From assembly GCA_022782265.1 (NCBI GenBank), contig JALFOM010000028.1:1-64000 (forward strand): 64,000 bases of DNA, read 5' to 3'. The notes beneath the pieces were generated by a model, which did not search any database, was not told the origin of the DNA, and was given only the letters and a program-made list of their open reading frames with translations. The position numbers and the translations under genes were made by a program. The DNA comes from Clostridiales bacterium. Its GTDB lineage: Bacteria; Bacillota; Clostridia; Oscillospirales; Oscillospiraceae. Shown here in pieces: positions 1-6,745 of the stretch. Positions within the stretch are counted from its first letter, which is position 1, and each line of letters starts with the position of its first letter.

Positions 1-462
1 ATCGTCGCACTTGCAGCGGCTCTCAAGGAGAGCGTTGACAACATGGAGGCCAACACCGCGAAGATCATCCCCATGCGTGATAAGCTCTTCGCCGAGCTCA
101 GCAAGATCCCCCATTCCAAGATAAACGGCTCGCTCGAACACCACGTTCCCGGCACTGTGAACATGTGCTTTGAGGGCATCGAGGGCGAAAGCCTCCTGCT
201 CCTGCTCGACGCAAAGGGTGTCTGCGCATCGTCCGGTTCGGCATGCACCTCCGGCTCGCTCGACCCCAGCCACGTTCTGCTCTCTCTCGGCCTGCCTCAC
301 GAGGTAGCGCACGGCTCGCTGCGCCTGTCGATTGGAGAGTATAACACTATGGAGGAGATCGACCACATCATCAAGGTCGTCCCCGAGGTCGTTTCCTACC
401 TGCGCGATATCTCCCCCGTGTGGGAGGAGCTCGAAAACGGCACCAAGAAGCATCTTATTTAA
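1..462 (+). CDS. Cysteine desulfurase (NifS/IscS family), C-terminal part, cut by window edge
   Basis: This is the last 153 residues of a PLP-dependent cysteine desulfurase. The frame is open from base 1, so the N-terminal two thirds, with the PLP-lysine, lie outside the window. The family takes sulfur from cysteine and hands it as persulfide to an Fe-S scaffold. The visible active-site loop reads SSGSACTSG, with the catalytic Cys at fragment residue 82, followed by the usual SHVLLSLGL and RLSIG segments. The scaffold gene starts 38 bases downstream on the same strand, as in clostridial iscSU/nifSU pairs. Whether it is named NifS or IscS cannot be settled from the fragment. Confidence 0.93.
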   Translation: MVALAAALKESVDNMEANTAKIIPMRDKLFAELSKIPHSKINGSLEHHVPGTVNMCFEGIEGESLLLLLDAKGVCASSGSACTSGSLDPSHVLLSLGLPHEVAHGSLRLSIGEYNTMEEIDHIIKVVPEVVSYLRDISPVWEELENGTKKHLI

Positions 463-500
463 TAAACAACACACCGTGATATAATAGGAGGAACTTAGTT

Positions 501-929
501 ATGGCACTTTATAGCGATAAGGTAATGGATCATTTTCAGAATCCCCGCAATGTCGGCAAGATGGACGACGCGGACGGCGTAGGTGAAGTCGGCAACGCAA
601 AATGCGGCGACATCATGAAGATGTATATAAAGGTCAATGACGGCATCATCACCGATGTTAAGTTCAACACCTTCGGCTGCGGCAGCGCTATCGCCACCAG
701 CTCCATGGCCACCGAGCTCATCAAGGGCAAGCCCATCGAAGAGGCGCTGCAGCTGTCCAACAAGGCCGTGGTAGAGGCTCTGGACGGCCTGCCCGCCCAC
801 AAGATCCACTGCTCCGTTCTGGCCGAGGAGGCCGTCCGCGCCGCCGTCAAGGATTACTATGACAAAAACGGCATCGCCTACAACCCGGACGAATTCCAGA
901 TCCACGACTGTGAGCATTGTCACGACTGA
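501..929 (+). CDS. nifU: Fe-S cluster assembly scaffold IscU/NifU N-terminal type
   Basis: A 142-residue scaffold protein on which [2Fe-2S]/[4Fe-4S] clusters are built before transfer to apo-proteins. The three ligand cysteines are at C35 (in AKCGD, with the conserved Asp at 37), C60 (FGCGSAIA) and C104 (KIHCSVLAEEA). Length and order match stand-alone IscU-like proteins rather than long three-domain NifU. The C-terminus ends HDCEHCHD, adding two further cysteines and three histidines. Translation starts at ATG 501 behind the strong site TAGGAGGA. It sits directly after the desulfurase gene and is followed by a 17-bp perfect hairpin, so the two genes form the end of an operon. Confidence 0.95.
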   Translation: MALYSDKVMDHFQNPRNVGKMDDADGVGEVGNAKCGDIMKMYIKVNDGIITDVKFNTFGCGSAIATSSMATELIKGKPIEEALQLSNKAVVEALDGLPAHKIHCSVLAEEAVRAAVKDYYDKNGIAYNPDEFQIHDCEHCHD

Positions 930-933
930 ATAA

Positions 934-977
934 AAACCTCCGATGTGGTGTCCTGTTCTACACCACATCGGAGGTTT
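934..977. terminator. Bidirectional terminator hairpin
   Basis: A perfect 17-bp stem (934-950 with 961-977) with a 10-base loop lies between the end of the scaffold gene and the convergent TPR gene. Read on the minus strand the stem is followed by a run of five T, the usual intrinsic terminator form. On the plus strand only three T follow. Confidence 0.8.
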
Positions 978-1044
978 GCACATCGTTTGGGACGGTCTCC
1001 CTGCTCGCGCAAATATCGCTTTGCTCTTGCATGAAAGGCATGTC

Positions 1045-1803
1045 TCACCTGTATGCTTCGTTTACCTCCCGGGCCACATCCCGTAAGGCCTGTGCTTCCA
1101 TGGGACGCTGGAAATATTCAAACGACGGGGCACATTTACGAAGCACATAAGCGTAGTTTCCGTCCTTTGCCTGGTTGTCTGAATTGAGATACGCCCACGC
1201 TTCATCCAGCAGCGCCTCAACCTTCCCGTATGACGTGTTATCCCGGTCAAATGTCAGATGGGCAAGCATGACCAAAGAGATCGCAATCTCTCCATCGTGA
1301 TGACCCACCTTTTTTAATATCTCAATCGCTTCTTTCCAGTTTTCTTCCGCCTCATCATAACGCTTCAATTCGTTGAGCGTGCCTGCCCTGTTGTTCAGCA
1401 ATGCGGCATACTCATATGTTTCTGTCAAATCACTGCGAATATAGCATTCGGCGGCTTTATCATATAAGCGCAGGCCCTCTTCTTCCCGGCCGAAAAAAGA
1501 CAGCGTAGTTGCCGCGTTAATATAAATTGTAGCGCCGGAGAGGCTCTGGGTCAGGCCCAGTTTTTCCACCAAAGAGAGGCTTTCCTCCATAGCCCTCAGC
1601 GCCCTGCTTTTCTTTTGCGAACGCCGGTAAAAGCCAACGGCTTCATTCAAAACCGTCAACAGCCCTCTGTCATCACCCAGCCGCCTTGCCTCGTTTTCCC
1701 AGTATTCAATACACTCCCGGGCTTCTTTCATGTTGTTTCTGTTGAAGCATCCGTCCAGGCGTTCGATAAAGCGTGCAATATTGATTCTCGCGTCATTATC
1801 CAT
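1045..1803 (-). CDS. TPR-repeat protein, function unknown
   Basis: A 252-residue soluble protein built almost entirely of alpha-helical tetratricopeptide-like repeats. Recurrent patterns such as YDEAEENWKEAIEILKKVG and EGLRLYDKAAECYI are classic TPR helices. Such scaffolds bind peptides or partner proteins. There is no enzymatic domain, signal peptide or membrane segment, and the partner is unknown. ATG 1803 (MDND) is chosen because GGGAG lies 6 bases upstream. An in-frame start 51 bases further out has no such site. A good promoter (1838-1867) precedes it. The gene stands alone and converges on the Fe-S genes. Confidence 0.8.
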   Translation of the reverse strand: MDNDARINIARFIERLDGCFNRNNMKEARECIEYWENEARRLGDDRGLLTVLNEAVGFYRRSQKKSRALRAMEESLSLVEKLGLTQSLSGATIYINAATTLSFFGREEEGLRLYDKAAECYIRSDLTETYEYAALLNNRAGTLNELKRYDEAEENWKEAIEILKKVGHHDGEIAISLVMLAHLTFDRDNTSYGKVEALLDEAWAYLNSDNQAKDGNYAYVLRKCAPSFEYFQRPMEAQALRDVAREVNEAYR

Positions 1804-1837
1804 AGTTTTCTCCCATGATGCAGGCCGCAACATATTT

Positions 1838-1867
1838 ATTATAATCAACAGCATTCACCTCTGTCAA
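1838..1867 (-). promoter_or_regulatory. Sigma-A promoter of the TPR gene
   Basis: On the minus strand: -35 TTGACA (1862-1867), an 18-base spacer and -10 TATAAT (1838-1843). This is about 35 bases upstream of the TPR start codon. Confidence 0.8.
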
Positions 1868-1941
1868 CGCTTTCCTGCCCTTTTCCCGGTGAATCTGTGT
1901 TTTCCACAACTTTGAGACGGGAATTTCATGCAGTTTGGCTC

Positions 1942-1970
1942 TTGGAAAGCGGGGACGGATATGTTATATT
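1942..1970 (+). promoter_or_regulatory. Promoter of small-RNA module 1
   Basis: On the plus strand: -35 TTGGAA (1942-1947), a 17-base spacer and -10 TATATT (1965-1970). Transcription should begin near 1977. The module-2 promoter has the same -10 and spacing. Confidence 0.75.
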
Positions 1971-2188
1971 ATAGTCACAAAGGATAAGTCCTATCTGAAA
2001 AGAGAGTCCCTGAGATCCGGAAAGGATAAGGGAGGGACGGCAGGGCGCGAAGGTCAATATTCGTGAAGGAAGCTTCCGGCATACAGTTCATCTCGCTTAA
2101 GAGAATTTATTGTTGACAAAAGAAGTGCCGTGTGAACAGGTTCCGAAGACTATGGAGCGCTCAATCTGCAGAAAGAGAGGTAGCCAGG

Positions 2189-2218
2189 ATGTTAGATATC
2201 AAGAATTCAGAGAAATGA
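2189..2218 (+). CDS. Micro-ORF, nine residues (MLDIKNSEK)
   Basis: ATG TTA GAT at 2189 is preceded by AAAGAGAGG with suitable spacing, and the ORF stops at TGA 2216-2218. The stop codon lies inside the left arm of the downstream terminator stem (2213-2226). A ribosome at the stop would therefore cover that arm, the geometry of a translation-sensing attenuator. The paralogue at 3038 encodes the same peptide with one change (Ile to Thr). Translation is inferred and not proven. Confidence 0.5.
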   Translation: MLDIKNSEK

Positions 2219-2263
2219 CCCTTGACTGTTGCAGGTGAAAGATGCATCGGTCAAGGGTCATTT
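2213..2263 (+). terminator. Hairpin 1 of module 1
   Basis: A 14-bp perfect stem (2213-2226 with 2250-2263) with a 23-base loop, followed by TTCGTTTATAT. In module 2 the A-U pair at 2225/2251 becomes G-U (3074/3100), so pairing is kept while sequence changes. Confidence 0.75.
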
Positions 2264-2284
2264 CGTTTATATACGGTTTTTTCC

Positions 2285-2307
2285 GTGCCCGGGATGGGCG
2301 TTTTTTT
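2285..2307 (+). terminator. Hairpin 2 of module 1
   Basis: A short GC stem (2285-2290 with 2296-2301, including wobble pairs) followed by seven T (2301-2307). The T run overlaps the stop codon of the convergent gene that ends at 2306. Confidence 0.7.
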
Positions 2308-2761
2308 ATCTTTTCCCGAACACAGACAGATCCAGATGGTGGGAGGTATCCCCCTCAGCCCGGGTGACGAAGTTGCGGGTGCGGAACTTCCACTTCCCTT
2401 CTTCCTTTACAAAGGTGTCAAACTTCCTGTCGATCCAGATGATCTGGGGCGGGAATTTTTTTGTGATGCCCTGGAGAACCACGGTGTAGGACCTGGCGGT
2501 GGCCGTCAGTCCGTCCTCCGCCACCTCAATGATGGGGTCGATGCACATATGCACGGTTTTGGTGGTGCCGTCCTTATAGCGGACAATGGGCTTGAGGGTC
2601 TGCATATAGCCCTCCGGGTCCCGGCTGTAGGTCAGCTTGCCGCCGTAGGAGATGTCCGCGTCCTTCAAAAGCCGGCACACGCCCTCAAAATCGCCGGAGT
2701 CAATGAGCCAGCAGTAGGAATACAGCAGATTCCTGATCTCAAATACGTCCTCTATTGCCAT
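2306..2761 (-). CDS. SnoaL/NTF2-like fold protein
   Basis: A 151-residue protein of the nuclear-transport-factor-2/SnoaL-like superfamily, a small cone-shaped fold used by hydratases, isomerases and binding proteins. The N-terminal helix pattern (IRNLLYSYCWLIDSGDFEGVCRLL), a central RYKDGTTKTVHMC segment and the final strand GKWKFRTRNFVTRAEGD fit the family. The length is typical. The substrate cannot be read from sequence. The start ATG 2761 has AAGGAAG 7 bases upstream. It has its own consensus promoter (2821-2849) and a leader hairpin followed by six T, so expression may be attenuated. The downstream end abuts small-RNA module 1. Confidence 0.75.
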   Translation of the reverse strand: MAIEDVFEIRNLLYSYCWLIDSGDFEGVCRLLKDADISYGGKLTYSRDPEGYMQTLKPIVRYKDGTTKTVHMCIDPIIEVAEDGLTATARSYTVVLQGITKKFPPQIIWIDRKFDTFVKEEGKWKFRTRNFVTRAEGDTSHHLDLSVFGKR

Positions 2762-2781
2762 GGTGAACTTCCTTTCATAGA

Positions 2782-2807
2782 AAAAATGCAGGACCCTCTG
2801 ATCCTGC
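2782..2807 (-). terminator. Leader hairpin with T run, possible attenuator
   Basis: On the minus strand, within the untranslated leader of the SnoaL-like gene, GCAGGA and TCCTGC (2802-2807 with 2788-2793) form a stem followed at once by ATTTTTT. It lies between the promoter and the ribosome-binding site, so it would end most transcripts before the gene unless it is suppressed. Confidence 0.6.
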
Positions 2808-2820
2808 TCACAACAGTTTC

Positions 2821-2849
2821 ATTATATAAATTCTTTCGGATGATGTCAA
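2821..2849 (-). promoter_or_regulatory. Consensus sigma-A promoter of the SnoaL-like gene
   Basis: On the minus strand: TTGACA (2844-2849), 17 bases, TATAAT (2821-2826). Both hexamers match the consensus perfectly. Confidence 0.88.
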
Positions 2850-2914
2850 TACAGGCGAAAGCATTTCTGTGTATCGCACAACTTTAGCACGTTAAATTCG
2901 TGCACTATTCCCCT

Positions 2915-2943
2915 TTGCAAAAGCCCTTCTCCTGTGGTATATT
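2915..2943 (+). promoter_or_regulatory. Promoter of small-RNA module 2
   Basis: On the plus strand: TTGCAA (2915-2920), 17 bases, TATATT (2938-2943). The predicted start is near 2950. Confidence 0.78.
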
Positions 2944-3037
2944 ATAGCCAGAAAGGGTGATACCCGATGTACAATTAAAAAAGCCACTGGAAGAAACGTA
3001 AAGTGGCAGCAAAATTGAAGAAAGAGAGGTAACCAGG

Positions 3038-3067
3038 ATGTTAGATACTAAGAATTCAGAGAAATGA
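3038..3067 (+). CDS. Micro-ORF, nine residues (MLDTKNSEK)
   Basis: ATG 3038 follows AAAGAGAGG, and the TGA at 3065-3067 is inside the left arm of the terminator stem (3062-3075). The peptide differs from copy 1 only at residue 4. Conservation of reading frame, binding site and stop/hairpin overlap in both copies is the reason to list it. Confidence 0.5.
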   Translation: MLDTKNSEK

Positions 3068-3112
3068 CCCTTGGCTGTTGTAGGTGAAAGATGCATCAGT
3101 CAAGGGTCATTT
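3062..3112 (+). terminator. Hairpin 1 of module 2
   Basis: A 14-bp stem (3062-3075 with 3099-3112, one G-U pair) followed by TTCGTTTTTATC, a better T tract than in copy 1. Confidence 0.78.
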
Positions 3113-3133
3113 CGTTTTTATCTTTCTTTTTCC

Positions 3134-3158
3134 GTGCCCCCGGAGGGGCGCTTTTTTT
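3134..3158 (+). terminator. Hairpin 2 of module 2
   Basis: A 7-bp GC-rich stem (3134-3140 with 3145-3151, one G-U) with a four-base CGGA loop and seven T (3152-3158) overlapping the peptidase stop codon. Confidence 0.78.
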
Positions 3159-4911
3159 ATGCCGCTTTTTCCTGAGCCGTCAGATGCAGGCGCATCTGCT
3201 CCGCGACGCGCTCTACCCGCCCGGGGGCAAAGGGGCTTTCAAAGCCGCCGGCGGACACCGCGTCCATGAAGTACTCATAATCCCGGTCCAAAATCTCCAT
3301 GAATTTTTCCAGGCCCTGCCCGCTCTGCTCCTCTTCCAGGGCGTAGATCTGCATAGCGATGTCGTTGGAGACGGGGTAGCTTATGACATAGAACGGCATT
3401 TCAAAAAAATGGGTGATATCGCACCAGCTCATGGCGTAGTATTCCTCGTAGCCCTCCTCAAAGTAGCCGTACTCCATGGCCAGCTCCAGAGACAGCTCGT
3501 TCAGTACCTCCGCGCTGAGGGCCTCCGCGCCCAGGGCATAGACCCGGCTTTCAAATTCGGCAAAGGATGCCTGCTGCACATAGAGCTCCAGGGTGTCCAG
3601 CAGCTTCATCCGCACCACGTTCTCCGCCTCCTCCGCCTCCATGGCAGACTCCAGCCTTGACAGCGTCAGATACTCCATGGCCTGGGAGAAGATCTCCGCC
3701 ACATCAATGGTCTCATAGGCGTCGTAGTTGGCATAGGCATCCACATAGTGTCCGAACTCATGGGCAAAGGACAGAATATCCTCCGTGTCTCCATAGGGAT
3801 TCAGGAAGAGGAAGGGCGCTTCATAGTCGCTCAGGTAGGTCTGAAAAGACATACCGGCCTTTTTGGCGCTGACAGTCACGTCGTACAGCCCGTAATCGCT
3901 CATGAAATCAAAGGCTTCCTCCACCTGCCCGCCGATCTGCCCGGCAACGGTGTCCATGATACCCAGAAGCTCCTTTTCCGACAGGGCGTTATACCAGAGC
4001 TGCCCATAGGGCGAATCCGCCATGACCTCTTTATACAGCGGCACCATGTATTCCCTGATATCCGCCACATAGCCCGCGGCCTGCTCCGGGGTATAGTCCC
4101 GCTCAAAATAAAAATAATACTGCATCTGCTCGTAGCTTTCAAAGCCCAGTACATCGGCCTGGCGGTTTCTCACGTCCACCAGACGGATAAAAATGTCCGC
4201 AAAGCGCTGGTTGTATTTTTCGTAGTACTGCACCAGGGCTTCATTATATTCCTCGCCCTCCAGCTCCCACAGCACGTCCAGATCGTTCTCCTCCGCACCG
4301 TCCCGCTCAATGGTGGGATTTGCCGACAATGCCCGGTATTCGGCAATCAGGGCGCTCTCCTCCTGCATCAGCTCTACCACCAGGTCGGTGTAATAGGAGC
4401 TCTCCGCATCGCTGTATTCCTCCCGAAAGCCCTCCCAGAAATATTTCTCTTCCAGCTCCTCCGCGTTGGAGGAGGCGGCGCAGGTGTAATACAGCTCGTC
4501 AAAAAGCTGCTGCACCACGGCGTAATTCTCCCCGCACCAGTTGTATTCGGCGGCGTAATATTCATCCGTCAGGTTCTGGCAGCTGCGGATATCGGCCAGA
4601 GTGTACATGGTGTAATAGCTGTAATAGTCGTCAAAGCAGCTGTCCAGCAGCCGTCTGGTCTTCAGAAAAGGCACGCCTTCGTCCAGGGCCTCCCCGGCGG
4701 CGGCGATATCCGCGCGCAGAGCGTCCAGATCCGGACGGACATATTCCATGTCGTCAAAGTGGACCATGTCCGGACTGCGGCGGGCGCCGCTGAAGGGAGA
4801 GCCGCTGACGGCCTCAGCAATACTCTCCGCCGCCTGCTGCACGGAGCCGCAGCCGGCAAGCAGCAGCACAGCCAGCAGGGCAGAGATCAGACCGATCGTT
4901 CTCTTTTTCAT
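3157..4911 (-). CDS. M3-family oligoendopeptidase-like lipoprotein
   Basis: A 584-residue zinc metallopeptidase related to PepF/oligoendopeptidase F, tethered outside the membrane. The signal peptide ends in the lipobox LAGC with the lipid-bearing Cys at residue 21. The catalytic HEFGH lies near residue 384, followed by the third-ligand helix DVAEIFSQAMEYL. Both are M3 hallmarks, though cytosolic PepF lacks a signal peptide. It probably trims peptides at the cell surface. ATG 4911 (MKKR) is used because it gives a complete signal peptide and has AAAGGA upstream. An upstream in-frame ATG at 4941 would bury the signal. The 3' end abuts small-RNA module 2. Confidence 0.85.
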   Translation of the reverse strand: MKKRTIGLISALLAVLLLAGCGSVQQAAESIAEAVSGSPFSGARRSPDMVHFDDMEYVRPDLDALRADIAAAGEALDEGVPFLKTRRLLDSCFDDYYSYYTMYTLADIRSCQNLTDEYYAAEYNWCGENYAVVQQLFDELYYTCAASSNAEELEEKYFWEGFREEYSDAESSYYTDLVVELMQEESALIAEYRALSANPTIERDGAEENDLDVLWELEGEEYNEALVQYYEKYNQRFADIFIRLVDVRNRQADVLGFESYEQMQYYFYFERDYTPEQAAGYVADIREYMVPLYKEVMADSPYGQLWYNALSEKELLGIMDTVAGQIGGQVEEAFDFMSDYGLYDVTVSAKKAGMSFQTYLSDYEAPFLFLNPYGDTEDILSFAHEFGHYVDAYANYDAYETIDVAEIFSQAMEYLTLSRLESAMEAEEAENVVRMKLLDTLELYVQQASFAEFESRVYALGAEALSAEVLNELSLELAMEYGYFEEGYEEYYAMSWCDITHFFEMPFYVISYPVSNDIAMQIYALEEEQSGQGLEKFMEILDRDYEYFMDAVSAGGFESPFAPGRVERVAEQMRLHLTAQEKAA

Positions 4912-4992
4912 GCTTATCCGTCCTTTCCCATCATTTTTCATCGTTATTTTTATATTAACACATCCTGAACGGCTTTAGAAGTGGAAATATAC

Positions 4993-5021
4993 TTGAATTT
5001 AACCGCGGCATAAAATATAAT
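4993..5021 (+). promoter_or_regulatory. Promoter of the pyrophosphatase gene
   Basis: On the plus strand: TTGAAT (4993-4998), 17 bases, TATAAT (5016-5021), 44 bases before the start codon. Confidence 0.85.
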
Positions 5022-5064
5022 CAAAATAACAAAAACGTTAAATCACATTCGGAGGTATTCCATC

Positions 5065-6678
5065 ATGGGCGAGATCTATGTTACTGGACACCGCAACCCG
5101 GACACAGACTCTATCGTGGCGGCAATCGCATATGCCAACCTGAGAAACTCCCTGGGAGACCGGGAATACAAAGCGGTGCGCATCGGCGCAATCAACGACG
5201 AGACCAAGAATGTGCTGGATCGCTTCGGCTTTGAAGCGCCTCCGCTGATCAAGAACATGCGGACCCAGGTCTGCGACCTGGACTTTGACCGGCCGCCGGA
5301 GCTGAACTGCTCCGTCACCATGGATCTGGCCTGGCGCACCATGCGGGAGGGGCAGATTGCCACCATGCCCATTGTCAACGAGGACGGCAGTCTGTACGGG
5401 ATGCTCTCCGCCGGTGACATCGCCTCCTTCGACATGCAGACCATATACAACAGCCGCATTGACGAGCTGCCGCTTTTCAACCTGCTCAGTGTGCTGGAGG
5501 GCCAGCTGGTCAATGAATTCGGCAACGATGTGAACACCGTCTCCGGCGAGGTAATGATTGCCCTGCCCCAGTCTTTTGAGGATCTCAGCTCCATTGACCG
5601 GGACAGCATCCTGATCTGCGGCGACCAGCCGGAGGTCATCGAGATGGCGCTGGATAAGGGAATCAACTGCCTCATCATCTGCCAGGCAGAGATCAAAAGC
5701 CGCTGGGCCGAGCGGGAGACGACCACCTGCATCGTCTCCACCCCGCTGGACGCCCGCCGGGTGGCCAGAATCATCTATCAGGCGATCCCCATCGCCAGAG
5801 TATGCGAAAAGAAAGACATCATCACCTTCCATCTCAGTGATTATCTGGATGATGTGCGTGAAGTGCTTCTGAAAAGCCGTTACCGCTGCTACCCCATTCT
5901 GGACGAAGAGAACCATGTGGTGGGCACCCTGTCCCGCTTCCACCTGCTGCGTCCCCGGCGCAAGAGAGTGGTGCTGGTGGACCACAACGAGGCCTCCCAG
6001 TCCGTCCACGGTCTGGATCAGGTGGAGATCATGGAGATCATCGACCACCACCGCCTGGCCGATATTCAGACCAAGCAGCCCATCAGCGTCAGAAACGAGC
6101 CTGTGGGCAGCACCAACACCATCATCACCTCCATGTATCAGGAATACGGCGTGGTGCCCTCTCCCAAGATGGCCGGGCTCATGGCAGCGGCTATCCTGTC
6201 CGATACGGTCATGTTCAAATCCCCCACCTGCACAAAAAAAGACATTGCTATGGCCAAACGCCTCTCCCGCATTGCCAATGTCTCCCTGGAGGAGCTGGGC
6301 AAACGGCTGTTTTCCTTCGCCGGCGCGGACGGCAAGACCGCGGAGGAGCTGCTGCGCACAGACTACAAGCAGTTCCACATTGCCGAGCAGAATATCGCCG
6401 TCAGCCAGATCACCTGCGATGACTCCGAGCACCTTATGGCCCGCAGCGGGGAATTTCTTGAGGTGATGCAGAAGCTGCGCGTGGCCAACGAATATGACAT
6501 CATTATTCTGATGATCACCGACGTGCTGCTGGAAGGCTCCCACCTGTTATATGTGGGCAGCGACGATATTATGCAGCAGGCTTTCTCCGTGGTACCCAGG
6601 GACAATCACCTGTTTTTGCCCAGGGTCATGTCCCGGAAAAAGCAGGTCATCCCCATGCTCACCGCCCTCTGGGGCTAA
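5065..6678 (+). CDS. ppaC: Family II inorganic pyrophosphatase with CBS and DRTGG domains
   Basis: A 537-residue Mn/Co-dependent pyrophosphatase of the DHH superfamily. The N-terminal metal site is GHRNPDTDS (H8, D12, D14). The second half carries VDHNE, the signature IDHHRL and, further on, the DHHA2-type C-terminal domain. Inserted between residues of about 70 and 300 are a split CBS pair and a DRTGG domain. In characterised clostridial enzymes this regulatory insert binds adenine nucleotides and inhibits or activates hydrolysis. It hydrolyses pyrophosphate to drive biosynthesis forward. The start has GGAGG 8 bases upstream and a consensus promoter. The gene is monocistronic, ended by a bidirectional terminator. 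Confidence 0.95.
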   Translation: MGEIYVTGHRNPDTDSIVAAIAYANLRNSLGDREYKAVRIGAINDETKNVLDRFGFEAPPLIKNMRTQVCDLDFDRPPELNCSVTMDLAWRTMREGQIATMPIVNEDGSLYGMLSAGDIASFDMQTIYNSRIDELPLFNLLSVLEGQLVNEFGNDVNTVSGEVMIALPQSFEDLSSIDRDSILICGDQPEVIEMALDKGINCLIICQAEIKSRWAERETTTCIVSTPLDARRVARIIYQAIPIARVCEKKDIITFHLSDYLDDVREVLLKSRYRCYPILDEENHVVGTLSRFHLLRPRRKRVVLVDHNEASQSVHGLDQVEIMEIIDHHRLADIQTKQPISVRNEPVGSTNTIITSMYQEYGVVPSPKMAGLMAAAILSDTVMFKSPTCTKKDIAMAKRLSRIANVSLEELGKRLFSFAGADGKTAEELLRTDYKQFHIAEQNIAVSQITCDDSEHLMARSGEFLEVMQKLRVANEYDIIILMITDVLLEGSHLLYVGSDDIMQQAFSVVPRDNHLFLPRVMSRKKQVIPMLTALWG

Positions 6679-6711
6679 ATACGGGTGCGTCTCCCGGTTA
6701 TATAGAAAAAT

Positions 6712-6745
6712 CCGGTGCCTGCAAACGCAGGCGCCGGTTTCTTTT
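6712..6745. terminator. Bidirectional terminator between ppaC and malQ
   Basis: An 11-bp stem (6712-6722 with 6727-6737, one G-U) with an AAAC loop. TTTCTTTT follows on the plus strand and ATTTTTCTATA on the minus strand, so it can serve both convergent genes. Confidence 0.85.

Larger units (their letters stand above)
1977..2307 (+). ncRNA. Candidate small RNA / micro-ORF module 1
   Basis: A promoter-to-terminator unit of about 330 bases with no conventional gene. After the predicted start comes a GGA-TAAG-TCC mini-hairpin, then about 200 bases rich in possible structure. One example is the order CGGCA (2077), GTTCA (2086), TGCCG (2126), TGAAC (2133), which would form a pseudoknot, though 5-bp pairs can be chance. 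The unit ends with a ribosome-binding site, a nine-codon ORF and two terminators. From 2171 to 2268 it matches module 2 at 92 of 98 bases. No known RNA family was recognised; a covariance-model search is needed to name it. Its role is unknown. Confidence 0.6.
2171..2308 (+). repeat. Duplicated 3' module, copy 1
   Basis: Bases 2171-2268 pair with 3020-3117 with six differences, all transitions. Similarity continues more loosely through the second terminator up to the stop codon of the convergent gene, so the duplicated unit covers the binding site, micro-ORF, hairpin and second terminator. Confidence 0.9.
2950..3158 (+). ncRNA. Candidate small RNA / micro-ORF module 2
   Basis: A shorter paralogue of module 1, about 210 bases. 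The leader has a GGGT-GAT-ACCC mini-hairpin (2955-2965) and a GCCACT/AGTGGC hairpin, then the shared ribosome-binding site, a nine-codon ORF and two terminators. The 5' part is unlike that of module 1 in length and sequence, while the 3' part is nearly the same. The regulated part may therefore be the micro-ORF/terminator cassette, with different sensing leaders. No known family was recognised. Confidence 0.6.
3020..3159 (+). repeat. Duplicated 3' module, copy 2
   Basis: The partner of 2171-2308. Like copy 1 it ends exactly at the stop codon of a convergent minus-strand gene, here the M3 peptidase lipoprotein. Confidence 0.9.

Noticed and set aside
1-42. Treating the first ATG at 43 as the start of the cysteine desulfurase
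   Set aside because: The frame is open back to base 1 and the conserved family sequence continues upstream, so the gene is cut by the window edge.
2950-3037. GCCACTG in the leader of module 2, recalling a cobalamin riboswitch box
   Set aside because: The leader is about 90 bases and lacks the other conserved boxes and the long multi-arm structure.
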